Source of the DNA: a virus
Virus record (IMG/VR): IMGVR_UViG_3300044630_000443
Location: 1-22,578 of that record
Length of the DNA stretch: 22,578 bases
Reading direction: 5' to 3' (one strand)
Shown here: positions 1 to 6,391 of the stretch, piece after piece
Numbering within the stretch: the stretch's first letter is position 1
How the letters are laid out: every line of letters starts with the position of its first letter
Position numbers and translations under genes: made by a program
Notes under the pieces: model-generated
What the model saw: only the letters and a program-made list of their open reading frames with translations
Told to the model about the DNA's origin: nothing
Database searches by the model: none

Positions 1-1177
1 TATCTACTGACTTTTGTTTGACTTGCTCTAGTTCCTGAATGATAGTTTGTTTTTGTTTCCCATCTGCTTGTATGTAAAGTTCTGCTTTGTTGACCATATC
101 TGCTAATTTAAAATAGCATTGAGACTTTAAGTTATCAAAGTTTTCCTTTTGTCTTGTTACAGGGTTCACTAAAGGAGAACTATTATTTACAAATCCTTTG
201 CACCTAAGAATATCTACTACTCCACCTCCTACTCCATCCTCATCGCAAACAATATTAGATGTAGGCACTTTATGTTCTGTTGCAAAGTTCTTTATAAGTT
301 CAGCGACCTCAACAACTGATTTACCATTGAATTGATAAAACCTAACGCGAAAGCCACTCCATATACCAATAACAGTACTGTCATTACCAAAACGTGCCAC
401 ATCACAAGTAATATAAGAATCCCCGATAGCGACAAAAGAGTTACTAAAAGAATCAAGTATTTTATCATAGTCTATAAGTTGTGCAGGGTCATCTAAATAT
501 TCCCAGTTACCAAATAAAAGCCTTTCTTTAGATACACTATCCAAAGTTAGTAAGTTCTCCTTGTAATGCTTAGAGATAAAAGGATTGTCATCTATCAGGG
601 AAGTTATAAATCTTTTATTCTTAGATATTGTGCCATCTTGCTCTGGTTTGTAGAACTCCGAGTAGGTCCAGTTCTTTGCTGGGTTACAAGTGTAAAGAAT
701 CTTAGGCACTAAATCGTTTTGGTCCAGTTGGAATCTTATCCTTGATTTGATAATGTTTCTAGCCTTATCATCTACTTGGTTAGCCTCATCAATAAATGCA
801 TCGGTAATCTCTAATGAACCTAATTCATCAAAGTTAGGGTCGGAAGGGTAGGAGTAAAGGTCTTTTAGTAGGATAGTAGAACCATTAGGGAACTCTATTT
901 GGCTTGTTTGTCCGTTAAACTTATAATGCTTGTTGGCTTCTAGTCCTTGCATCTTAGCTATCTGAAAGAAGGATACTAAGGTAGTTTCTTTTAGGGTTTT
1001 TAATACGGCTCTCCCAATTAAGCCTCTTGTATTGGGATATTTTAATCTTTGTTTAAGCTGCCAGTAACAACCTAATGCCGTTTTTCCACCACCGGCGCCG
1101 CCTCCAAATAGAATCTCATTTGTTGTTTTATCTTCTAATAGGTCTAAAGCAGTTGTTTGTTTTATGGATAATTCCAT
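1..1177 (-). CDS. terL: Terminase large subunit (3' end beyond window)
   Basis: DNA-packaging motor: an ATPase that pumps DNA into the prohead, plus a nuclease that cuts the concatemer. The reading frame is open from an ATG at 1177 to the left edge, giving 392 residues with the C-terminus missing. Seen in it: Walker A GGGAGGGKTA at about residues 25-34, Walker B-type AFIDEAN at 127-133, a coupling motif TCNP at 163-166, and the start of the RNase H-like nuclease with CDVARFG at 258-264 and CDEDGVGGG at 311-319, which supply acidic metal ligands. The start overlaps the stop of the preceding small-subunit-like gene by one base (TAATG), so the two are probably translationally coupled and share the promoter near 1552-1582. 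Portal and capsid genes are expected next, outside the window. Confidence 0.95.
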   Translation of the reverse strand, partial: MELSIKQTTALDLLEDKTTNEILFGGGAGGGKTALGCYWQLKQRLKYPNTRGLIGRAVLKTLKETTLVSFFQIAKMQGLEANKHYKFNGQTSQIEFPNGSTILLKDLYSYPSDPNFDELGSLEITDAFIDEANQVDDKARNIIKSRIRFQLDQNDLVPKILYTCNPAKNWTYSEFYKPEQDGTISKNKRFITSLIDDNPFISKHYKENLLTLDSVSKERLLFGNWEYLDDPAQLIDYDKILDSFSNSFVAIGDSYITCDVARFGNDSTVIGIWSGFRVRFYQFNGKSVVEVAELIKNFATEHKVPTSNIVCDEDGVGGGVVDILRCKGFVNNSSPLVNPVTRQKENFDNLKSQCYFKLADMVNKAELYIQADGKQKQTIIQELEQVKQKSVD

Positions 1178-1524
1178 TATAGGCTTCCTGTTTTTTCAAC
1201 GTAAGTTTTTTTCTCCTCCCAATTTACTTGCAGTCCTCCTGATAGTTCTATTTCGTTTGTTTGTTTTGCTCTACCTTCTAGTCTATCAAGAATCTCCTGA
1301 TAAGCCTTTAAATCTCCTTTAAATGCCTTTTGTAGTACCATCATATCTAATTGCTCTGCCACAGTAAACTCCTCTTTCTCTCCTGTAATAGGATTAGTCT
1401 TTACTTGGACCAATTCTAACAATCTTAGCAATCTAGTCTTGCTATTAGGTATTCCTTTAGGTCTGCCATTAGGGTTTGCAACTTCCCCTTTCTTAAATGG
1501 GGTTAAATTTTGTTCGTTAGCCAT
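1177..1524 (-). CDS. Small terminase-like protein (DUF5681-type N-terminus)
   Basis: A 115-residue protein directly before the large terminase. Its N-terminus has the pattern F-KKGE-x-x-NPNGRPKG-x-x-N (residues 10-27), which matches the short basic DUF5681-type domain found in phage and mobile-element proteins. The rest is predicted helical, with a KAFKGDLKAYQEILDRLEG stretch like those of small terminase or packaging-site recognition proteins. The role, recognition of the packaging site and loading of the large subunit, is inferred from position and size. It is the first gene after a near-perfect promoter, with a leader of about 20 bases, so it begins the packaging and presumably head operon. 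Confidence 0.7.
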   Translation of the reverse strand: MANEQNLTPFKKGEVANPNGRPKGIPNSKTRLLRLLELVQVKTNPITGEKEEFTVAEQLDMMVLQKAFKGDLKAYQEILDRLEGRAKQTNEIELSGGLQVNWEEKKTYVEKTGSL

Positions 1525-1545
1525 AATCTCACTATTGTTTCACTA

Positions 1546-2676
1546 TTATTGCAAAGTTACTCCGTTCTTTTTGATTTCCAAAGCTGGGTCTAGTTTACGC
1601 ATCCTATCTACAATCACTTGACAATATTTAGGGTCAAACTCCATTCCGTAACAAATTCTATTTAATTGATGAGAAGTTACCATTGTAGTTCCAGAACCAA
1701 GATAGGCATCCAAAACTAACTTAACTTCATTCTTTGAATGTCTATCTGCATATTCAAAACACCAAGACATTATTTCAACAGGCTTTTGAGTTGGATGATT
1801 CTTTTCTTCTTTATTTGCTTTAGCCCTTGCATATTCTTTAATTCTTAAAGCATTGTTAAAAGAAGTCCAAGCCATTTCTCCATCTGCTAAACTAAATCCT
1901 CTTTGTCCTTTATCCCAAATTAACCAACCCATAGTTGGTGGCAAATCATCTGTAAAGTAATTACCACCCCAAATAATTTGATTTTCTGTTATTTGGCATA
2001 GGTATTGTAAAACCCCACTATTTGGTTTTGACTTATCCCATTCAGGATTGCCAAAGTTTCTCCATCCGTGTTTATTTGTTTTTTCTGCAAACTCATCACC
2101 TTTTACAAGTTGATTACCATAATCTATTCCGTAAGGTGGGTCAGTTAGTAATAATTCGGGCTTTTTATTTTGTAATAATAAATCCAAATTATTCGTATCC
2201 GTACTATCACCACATAGCAATCTATGTTCGCCTATCTCAAATAAATCTCCTAAGACTATATCGGTTTCAATACCTCCCTCTGGTGCTGCAAAGTTATCTT
2301 CTTGTGCCTCTAATACCTCTGCATCAAAGTTTGGTATATCTAAACCCCATTCGGTTAGTTCTAATGCATCCCAATTATTTGCAAGGTCATCCCAGTCCCA
2401 TTCGCCATAGCCTACATTATCTTTTACAATAAACTCTTTCTTTTTCTCCTCTGATAGATTGTTTGCGTGAATCACAGGCACATCGGTTAGCCCAGCTTCA
2501 AGACAAGCCTTTAGCCTCATATTGCCACCTAAAACCATATTGTTCTCATCAATGACAATAGGTCTAAGTTCTAGCATTTGTGGGAAATCCTGAATAGACT
2601 TTACAAGTTGCTTAAACTTATGGTCCTTAATTAATCTAGGATTGTTAGGATTAGATTTTATTTCTTGTATTAGCAT
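1546..2676 (-). CDS. ParB-like domain fused to DNA adenine/cytosine-N4 methyltransferase
   Basis: A 376-residue fusion. Residues 1 to about 115 form a ParB/Srx-type domain, with NPNNPR at 9-14 and LGGNMRLKA at 49-57. Residues about 140-365 are an amino-methyltransferase: the catalytic motif DPPYG at 179-183, NHPTQKP at 293-299, and the S-adenosylmethionine site DAYLGSGTT at 323-331. The catalytic motif comes before the cofactor motif, which is the beta-class order seen in phage orphan methylases. Likely role: methylation of phage DNA to evade restriction or mark packaging or replication sites; the target sequence cannot be read from this sequence. It overlaps the HNH gene by 7 bases upstream, and its 3' end carries the terminase promoter. 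Confidence 0.9.
   Translation of the reverse strand: MLIQEIKSNPNNPRLIKDHKFKQLVKSIQDFPQMLELRPIVIDENNMVLGGNMRLKACLEAGLTDVPVIHANNLSEEKKKEFIVKDNVGYGEWDWDDLANNWDALELTEWGLDIPNFDAEVLEAQEDNFAAPEGGIETDIVLGDLFEIGEHRLLCGDSTDTNNLDLLLQNKKPELLLTDPPYGIDYGNQLVKGDEFAEKTNKHGWRNFGNPEWDKSKPNSGVLQYLCQITENQIIWGGNYFTDDLPPTMGWLIWDKGQRGFSLADGEMAWTSFNNALRIKEYARAKANKEEKNHPTQKPVEIMSWCFEYADRHSKNEVKLVLDAYLGSGTTMVTSHQLNRICYGMEFDPKYCQVIVDRMRKLDPALEIKKNGVTLQ
1552..1582 (-). promoter_or_regulatory. Bacteroidota-type promoter before the terminase genes
   Basis: On the minus strand TTTG (1582-1579) is followed after exactly 19 bases by TAACTTTG (1559-1552), a full match to the Bacteroidota -33 TTTG / -7 TAnnTTTG consensus. It sits across the last codons of the methyltransferase gene, and transcription would start about 20 bases before the terminase gene ATG at 1524. 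It allows packaging genes to be switched on separately from the replication genes upstream. Confidence 0.75.
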
Positions 2677-3125
2677 AATTGGGATAATTCCATTTTATAG
2701 ATGTTATTAGCTTGTTCTAATGTCTTAAATGTACCTAAATGAACTTGCTTTTTGTTCTTATATATTTTCACAGAATAGGTATTTGCTTTTGTAACTTGAA
2801 CGCAAGGATTATCAGAATTAAAATAATGTAGGACATTTTCTCTGTTATTGCACCATTCTAAGTTATCAATCCTATTATTAGTTTTTACTAAATCTTTATG
2901 ATTAACTAAATCCTTATTCTCAATTTTAGGCAAAAAGGCATTTGCAACTAATCTATGTACTGAATAATCTTTGCCACATAATGATACTCTATGATAGCCA
3001 TTAGTATCTTTAAATGGGCTTAATATTATTGGCTCTTTTCTCCTAAACGACTTTACATTACCAAAATTGCTTATTTTGTATAATCCTATAAAGCCTTGTA
3101 TATCAACATATATTTCTTTTAACAT
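2670..3125 (-). CDS. NUMOD4/HNH endonuclease with AP2-like C-terminus
   Basis: 151 residues with the layout of a free-standing homing-type endonuclease. The N-terminal IQGFIGLYKISNFGNVKSF segment (about 9-27) is a NUMOD4-type DNA-binding motif. HRLVANAFLP (57-66) followed by VNHKDLVKTNNRIDNLEW (74-91) and CNNREN is the HNH_3 core with its catalytic histidine and Asn residues. The C-terminal YSVKIYKNKKQVHLGTFKT stretch (about 117-135) resembles an AP2-type DNA-binding strand set. Its ends overlap both neighbours by 7 bases, so it fits the operon tightly. It may be a selfish gene, or an HNH enzyme taken into packaging or recombination; NinG, another nuclease-like gene, lies just upstream. Confidence 0.88.
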   Translation of the reverse strand: MLKEIYVDIQGFIGLYKISNFGNVKSFRRKEPIILSPFKDTNGYHRVSLCGKDYSVHRLVANAFLPKIENKDLVNHKDLVKTNNRIDNLEWCNNRENVLHYFNSDNPCVQVTKANTYSVKIYKNKKQVHLGTFKTLEQANNIYKMELSQLC

Positions 3126-3241
3126 CTTCCTTGTTTTACATATTTCTTAGTAGGTTTGTCTTTAGGACCAGATGTCTTTTTGTACTTACCACATTTGCGT
3201 TTCCCAAAGCTGACTTTGTTATTGTTACTTAGTTTCGCCAT
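3119..3241 (-). CDS. Small basic protein following NinG
   Basis: A 40-residue protein, extremely rich in Lys and Gly (GKRKCGKYKKTSGPKDK), with two cysteines. It starts inside the end of the NinG gene (17-base overlap) and its stop overlaps the HNH start (ATGTTAA), so it fills what would otherwise be an empty gap. Short Lys-rich proteins like this are common in phage nucleic-acid modules and could bind RNA or DNA by charge alone. No function can be assigned. The open frame, tight overlaps and compositional bias support a real gene. Confidence 0.6.
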   Translation of the reverse strand: MAKLSNNNKVSFGKRKCGKYKKTSGPKDKPTKKYVKQGRC

Positions 3242-3605
3242 ATTTATTTATTAATTCGTTTAACTCTGTTCTAGTCCATTTCTTTATTAGTCTGGACTGA
3301 CTTTCTAAGTGTATTACCATTCTTTCGCCTATCTTATCTATTAGGTTTTTTCGATAACCTATCAGGTGGAATTGGTCAAACCCATTACAAGCCTTGCATT
3401 CTCCGTTTACATTATACTCATCAAATCTTAAAGCTGAACTATTCTTGACAGGCACATAATGACCTGCATCCATTTGGGAGGTATCTTTAGTAGAGCCACA
3501 CGATATGCAAGTAAAGTAACCATTTTGACTATCTCTTTGTCGTATATAACGATTAAAAATTGTTTGTGTCTTTCCTGTAAGTTTTGGAATGGTTTGTAAT
3601 GCCAT
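3225..3605 (-). CDS. NinG-like recombination protein (Rap family)
   Basis: 126 residues matching the lambda NinG/Rap family, which acts on branched DNA during phage recombination. A zinc-binding CISCG sits at about residues 33-37 and CKACN at 70-74, with the characteristic DAGHY at about 46-50 and FDEYNVNGE between them, then YRKNLIDKIG in the C-terminal part. Such a Cys4 plus DxGHY arrangement is an HNH-like fold. It lies downstream of the replication genes and near ERF, so with the annealing protein it would process recombination intermediates. The start at 3605 lies 16 bases after the stop of the PAPS-reductase-like gene. Confidence 0.9.
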   Translation of the reverse strand: MALQTIPKLTGKTQTIFNRYIRQRDSQNGYFTCISCGSTKDTSQMDAGHYVPVKNSSALRFDEYNVNGECKACNGFDQFHLIGYRKNLIDKIGERMVIHLESQSRLIKKWTRTELNELINKYGETK

Positions 3606-3621
3606 AGCACAAAATTAGGGA

Positions 3622-4350
3622 TTAACTTGTACACGAACAATTAAAAGCTGGATTTAAATCCGAAAGGTCTTGCCCTTTGAATAAATCGTTTTGAGCATAA
3701 TTTAGCATTTGCTTGTAGGTTGTATCTTGGAAATATGTATGCCCATTACCTTTTAATTTGCTTAATTCTTCATCTTCTATCCATTCGTTTGCTAGTTCTG
3801 GGTATGACCTTAAAATATTAATTATTGCATTTTTACCTTTAAGAAAGCATAAAGTACAATTACCAAGAATTGCTGGTATTTCTAATGTGTAAGGTTTTTT
3901 ACTCCAATAATCATTTACTTGTGCCTTATCTATTCCAGCTTCATATAAAGGGAATCTTGGGTGTATATAGGCTTGTCGTTTCTCATATCCTTTTACTCTG
4001 CGTTCCTCATCTGCCCTAAACCCTACTAGCCATTCATAGTTTTGTTTGCCATAGTTTGCTCTAAGATATCTTTTAGCAGTCTTAATCTTAAGTTCAATAG
4101 TGCATTCTCTTTTAACTCTATTAGGTATTAATTTCCATTTTTTATGTTCTAACATTCCTCTAAAACCACCTTCGTAACTAATTCTAATAATTGGAATATT
4201 CTCGTGTGCCTCAAAGTCATTAATAAACTTATATGTTTTTGGATGCTCTCTTTTAGTATCAGCAAATATTACTAAGTCTCCTTTACGATAATTTAAAATT
4301 GTCATCAAAGCACTTGTTTTCCCCCCACTAAAGTTTATTACTCTTATCAT
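3622..4350 (-). CDS. PAPS reductase / DndC-like PP-loop protein
   Basis: 242 residues of the adenine-nucleotide alpha-hydrolase superfamily. The PP-loop SGGKTSA is at residues 8-14 and ADTKREHP, the family's second strand, at 30-37. Cysteines occur at C83 (RECTIELKIK), C165 and C168 (GNCTLCFLKGK), and C238/C240 at the very end; this could hold an iron-sulfur cluster, as in some PAPS/APS reductases and in DndC. Phage copies are often labelled phosphoadenosine phosphosulfate reductase, but the substrate is unproven. A role in sulfur-containing DNA modification, another nucleotide modification or nucleotide-sulfate metabolism is possible. Only this one gene is present; no other Dnd or 7-deazaguanine pathway gene is seen here. 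Confidence 0.82.
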   Translation of the reverse strand: MIRVINFSGGKTSALMTILNYRKGDLVIFADTKREHPKTYKFINDFEAHENIPIIRISYEGGFRGMLEHKKWKLIPNRVKRECTIELKIKTAKRYLRANYGKQNYEWLVGFRADEERRVKGYEKRQAYIHPRFPLYEAGIDKAQVNDYWSKKPYTLEIPAILGNCTLCFLKGKNAIINILRSYPELANEWIEDEELSKLKGNGHTYFQDTTYKQMLNYAQNDLFKGQDLSDLNPAFNCSCTS

Positions 4351-4351
4351 T

Positions 4352-4558
4352 TTACTTTTTTATACGGAACGCTATTTGTCTATTTTGGTACTCAAATCTT
4401 TTTTTCTTGACTGGGTTAAGGCTTTCCTTTATTTGGTATTCATTTACTCCTGTTACTCTTTTTGCGTAGGCTACTGACTTAAATTCTATTTCCTCCTTTG
4501 TATCTATAAATATCAATCTTATAGGCATTGCGTTCTCGTGTCCTTTTATCTTACTCAT
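4352..4558 (-). CDS. Small HTH-like protein, unknown function
   Basis: 68 residues from the ATG at 4558. A longer form from 4579 is possible, but the 4558 start overlaps the stop of the preceding mini-gene by 8 bases (ATGAGTAA), which is the pattern of this operon. The middle, FKSVAYAKRVTGVNEYQIKE, resembles a NUMOD1-type helix-turn-helix, and the C-terminus is strongly basic (PVKKKRFEYQNRQ). It probably binds nucleic acid. Its stop is next to the ATG of the PAPS-reductase-like gene. Confidence 0.6.
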   Translation of the reverse strand: MSKIKGHENAMPIRLIFIDTKEEIEFKSVAYAKRVTGVNEYQIKESLNPVKKKRFEYQNRQIAFRIKK

Positions 4559-4661
4559 ATAGTTCTTTAAGTTCAACATAAATCATAATAGTACAATAAA
4601 CACATAGGAATACTGGTACTGATATAAAAAAGAATTTAATCATTGCTAAAGTTTCTTTCAT
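4551..4661 (-). CDS. 36-residue single-span membrane peptide
   Basis: Begins MKETLAMIKFFFISVPVF and continues with one hydrophobic stretch of about 20 residues (FFFISVPVFLCVYCTIMIYV), then an acidic tail, ELKELYE. The start overlaps the previous mini-gene's stop as ATGA, and its end overlaps the next gene's ATG, so it forms one link in a chain of three coupled reading frames. No homologue is recognised. Confidence 0.55.
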   Translation of the reverse strand: MKETLAMIKFFFISVPVFLCVYCTIMIYVELKELYE

Positions 4662-4744
4662 TTGTCTTTTTTTAATGGTGCGTTAATCATTTCGTAAATT
4701 ATCCAAATCCAAAGGATAATAAATACTATTATAGTTTCTATCAT
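4658..4744 (-). CDS. 28-residue single-span membrane peptide
   Basis: Translates as MIETIIVFIILWIWIIYEM followed by INAPLKKDK: one hydrophobic segment with a positive tail. Its ATG overlaps the stop of the 233-residue gene upstream (ATGA), and its own stop overlaps the next ATG (ATGA). The double coupling is the main evidence that it is translated. Function unknown; its position among replication genes suggests membrane tethering or host-process inhibition, which is inference. Confidence 0.55.
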   Translation of the reverse strand: MIETIIVFIILWIWIIYEMINAPLKKDK

Positions 4745-5442
4745 AATTCGTTGTCGTAATAAAGTTTAAGGGAATATTTTTTACATTGTTGTATCATAGT
4801 TTCCTCATCTACTAACATATCCTCTGGCTTCTTAGCTTGTGCTAAATGATAGGCTTTTACTTTAGATTTTATGTACTCAGCTTTATCAGGGCTTATCTTT
4901 AGCAGCTTTCTTTTCCACAGGTAATCAAAGCATTGATAGTTTAGGAATCTCCAGTCTTTCTTAGATGTTTTCCAATACTCGGCTTCCTCTCTCATTACTT
5001 GCTCTTCATCTACTTGCATTTCTATTTGTTTAGGTTGTTCTGGTTCTATTTTGTTTCTTACTTGTACTGCTATCTTCTTATAGGCATTCATTACCTCCCC
5101 AATTAACTTAGGACTAAAGTTTATATGATTGCAAATAGTAAACTTATCCTCTGCAAACATCTTAAATGCTACTCCTAGTTCTTTTAGTTTGTATTGTCCG
5201 TAAGATTCTATTGTAAAAGAAACGCATAGATTAAATATTTGATTTGTTGGCACTTGCATACCACTCAAAGCAATACAAGTCTTTAAATGCTCTGTTACTT
5301 CTATCCTTGAGCATTTGCCTATGTGCATCGATTCCATAGCCTTATAAACCTTTATTTCATCCTTATCCAAGATTTTTAAGTCGTTCCCATTCAAGTTCTG
5401 CGTAGCTAAGTTTTGTACTAATAGTTCGTTCAATAATTTCAT
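4741..5442 (-). CDS. Protein downstream of the replication protein, unknown; helicase-loader position
   Basis: 233 residues, not recognised. The N-terminal half is mixed and may be globular (cysteines in KTCIALSG and IFNLCVS). Residues about 130-150 are a Glu/Gln-rich linker (EPEQPKQIEMQVDEEQVMREE) split between two helical parts, and the C-terminal part, DWRFLNYQCFDYLWKRKLLK, is aromatic and basic. It lies directly after the DUF4373-type replication gene, where phages often place a helicase loader or second replication factor. The ATG at 5442 overlaps the upstream gene by 80 bases; the next in-frame ATG at 5337, preceded by purine-rich sequence, would remove the overlap, so the true start is uncertain. 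Confidence 0.7.
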   Translation of the reverse strand: MKLLNELLVQNLATQNLNGNDLKILDKDEIKVYKAMESMHIGKCSRIEVTEHLKTCIALSGMQVPTNQIFNLCVSFTIESYGQYKLKELGVAFKMFAEDKFTICNHINFSPKLIGEVMNAYKKIAVQVRNKIEPEQPKQIEMQVDEEQVMREEAEYWKTSKKDWRFLNYQCFDYLWKRKLLKISPDKAEYIKSKVKAYHLAQAKKPEDMLVDEETMIQQCKKYSLKLYYDNEL

Positions 5443-6073
5443 CGTTAAAAGATTTACTGTTTAGATAGGTTGTAGGATGTTTACGGAATTGTTTATCAGG
5501 GGTTGATTGAGCATATACTGGTGCGTGTTGTAAAGCTAAAGCCTTTTCCTCTTGATTTAAAGTTTTCCAAGCCTTTTCTGCTTTATCCCTAGATTTCTTA
5601 TAATCGTATAAATCCCAAAATTCCTCAAATTGCTCATCTATTATATTTACTTTATTTACTTTCTTTTCATTTATTTCTTTTCCTTTCCTTTCCTTTATAG
5701 CATTGCCTTCGCATTGCGATTGCATTGCGTTCGCATTAGTCCATCTCTTATGTGCTGATTCTCTAGCCTTTACACTTTTAGAATCTCTTTCATCTATTCT
5801 TTTTTGCACTGATAAGCTACCAAAATGCTCTGCATCAAAAACAAATAAATCAAAATCGTTTATTACACTTGTAACAATAGAAACATCTATTCTGTAATCA
5901 TAAGCAATGCCTTCGTAATCCGTTCGCAATGCGTTCGCATTATTGTATAAATCTTCAATAATGGACCAAAATAAACCATAGCCTAATAATCCGTGTTTCC
6001 TTATTAGAAACTTAATCTTTTCATCATTACGGCTATTGTAGTCGTGGGAGAAATAGAATGTATCTTTTGACAT
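5363..6073 (-). CDS. DUF4373-type phage replication protein
   Basis: 236 residues. Residues 1 to about 90 match the DUF4373 (Lin1244/Lin1753-like) N-terminal domain: FYFSHDYNSRND at 6-17, then FLIRKHGLLGYGLFWSIIED. This domain is a winged-helix-like module common in phage replication-initiation proteins. Residues about 105-150 are a polar, lysine-rich linker (KERKGKEINEKKVNK). The C-terminal part, FEEFWDLYDYKKSRDKAEKAW to PTTYLNSKSF, resembles the C-terminus of DnaD/lambda-O-type proteins. Two arrays of 11-bp DNA repeats lie inside the gene at 5904-5941 and 5700-5737, with an A-rich stretch after the second, so the gene may contain the origin it acts on. A structured leader precedes the ATG. 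Confidence 0.85.
   Translation of the reverse strand: MSKDTFYFSHDYNSRNDEKIKFLIRKHGLLGYGLFWSIIEDLYNNANALRTDYEGIAYDYRIDVSIVTSVINDFDLFVFDAEHFGSLSVQKRIDERDSKSVKARESAHKRWTNANAMQSQCEGNAIKERKGKEINEKKVNKVNIIDEQFEEFWDLYDYKKSRDKAEKAWKTLNQEEKALALQHAPVYAQSTPDKQFRKHPTTYLNSKSFNDEIIERTISTKLSYAELEWERLKNLG
5700..5737 (-). repeat. 11-bp iteron array A in the replication gene
   Basis: Reading the minus strand from 5737: AATGCGAACGC, AATGCAATCGC, AATGCGAAGGC, then AATGC. That is three and a half direct repeats with an 11-base period. As 11 is not a multiple of three, successive units encode different residues (NANAMQSQCEGNA), which argues for selection or duplication at the DNA level. Immediately downstream (5699-5640) the strand is almost only A, G and T, strongly A-rich. 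Confidence 0.75.
5904..5941 (-). repeat. 11-bp iteron array B in the replication gene
   Basis: Reading the minus strand from 5941: AATGCGAACGC, ATTGCGAACGG, ATTACGAAGGC, then ATTGC. Same 11-base period and same unit order as array A; the first units of both arrays are identical and the third units share CGAAGGC. It lies 204 bp from array A, inside the DUF4373 domain coding region (protein NNANALRTDYEGIA). Confidence 0.7.
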
Positions 6074-6160
6074 AAAATAAAAAGCCCCATTGAATCCCTA
6101 CCAGTCGGATTGGTAGTTCATCGCAAGGGCAATAAGTTCTTAATGAGTATCCGACACTCA
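6074..6160 (-). ncRNA. Structured leader with a kissing-loop hairpin pair and terminator-like stem
   Basis: Transcribed from high to low coordinates. Hairpin 1 (6160-6144): stem TGAGT/ACTCA with 7-base loop GTCGGAT. Hairpin 2 (6116-6098): stem CTACCA/TGGTAG with 7-base loop ATCCGAC. The two loops are exact reverse complements, so they can kiss or form a long-range helix. Around hairpin 2, GCCC plus TTG (6130-6124) can pair with CAA plus GGGC (6092-6084), followed by CTTTTTATTTT running into the ATG. The same CAATG (6092-6088) can instead pair with CATTG at about 6163-6159, so two folds compete. This looks like a conditional attenuator; no ligand or known class is recognised. Confidence 0.6.
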
Positions 6161-6163
6161 ATG

Positions 6164-6196
6164 CAAATATAACCTATTTTAACGAATATTGTGCAA
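6164..6196 (-). promoter_or_regulatory. Promoter candidate before the replication gene leader
   Basis: TATATTTG (6171-6164) fits the TAnnTTTG -7 box, with TTG (6196-6194) 22 bases upstream inside the end of the HTH gene. The spacing is at the long end of the accepted range. Transcription would start close to 6160-6157, at the first leader hairpin. Confidence 0.5.
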
Positions 6197-6368
6197 TCTG
6201 CTTCTTATTCTCTAGCGTAATAATCTTAGTTGCTATATTCATTCCATCATTCCTTAGATCAGATATTCTGGCTGCTAATCTAAAGCATCCAAATTTAGTT
6301 AAGGCATCAAGAGTAGTTAGCTTTTTACCTTTATTTAGGTAGTCTGCTATTTGTTTGTTTTGGCTCAT
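6174..6368 (-). CDS. Small winged-HTH protein (HTH_39-like)
   Basis: 64 residues. The stretch IADYLNKGKKLTTLDALTKF followed by GCFRLAARISDLRNDGMNI matches the winged helix of the HTH_39 type, common in phage replication modules: helix, turn, then FRLAARISDLR as recognition helix and NIATKIITLENKKQI as the wing. It probably binds DNA; regulatory target unknown. It sits between the SSB-tail protein and the replication protein, 100 bases before the latter's ATG, and its 3' end holds the -33 element of the promoter. Confidence 0.75.
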   Translation of the reverse strand: MSQNKQIADYLNKGKKLTTLDALTKFGCFRLAARISDLRNDGMNIATKIITLENKKQIAQYSLK

Positions 6369-6391
6369 AGTTTTTGTTTTTAGATAGTTAA

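Noticed and set aside
3428-3640. A 70-codon minus-strand frame overlapping NinG.
   Set aside because: Lies in another frame inside NinG, whose cysteine motifs are intact, and has no conserved features.
4911-4920. TTTTCCACA as a DnaA box.
   Set aside because: One mismatch to the box, single copy and inside a gene; insufficient.
6084-6130. tRNA-like look of the leader (7-base loop, GGTAG).
   Set aside because: No acceptor stem, T-arm consensus or CCA; the kissing-loop and attenuator reading explains all the pairs.
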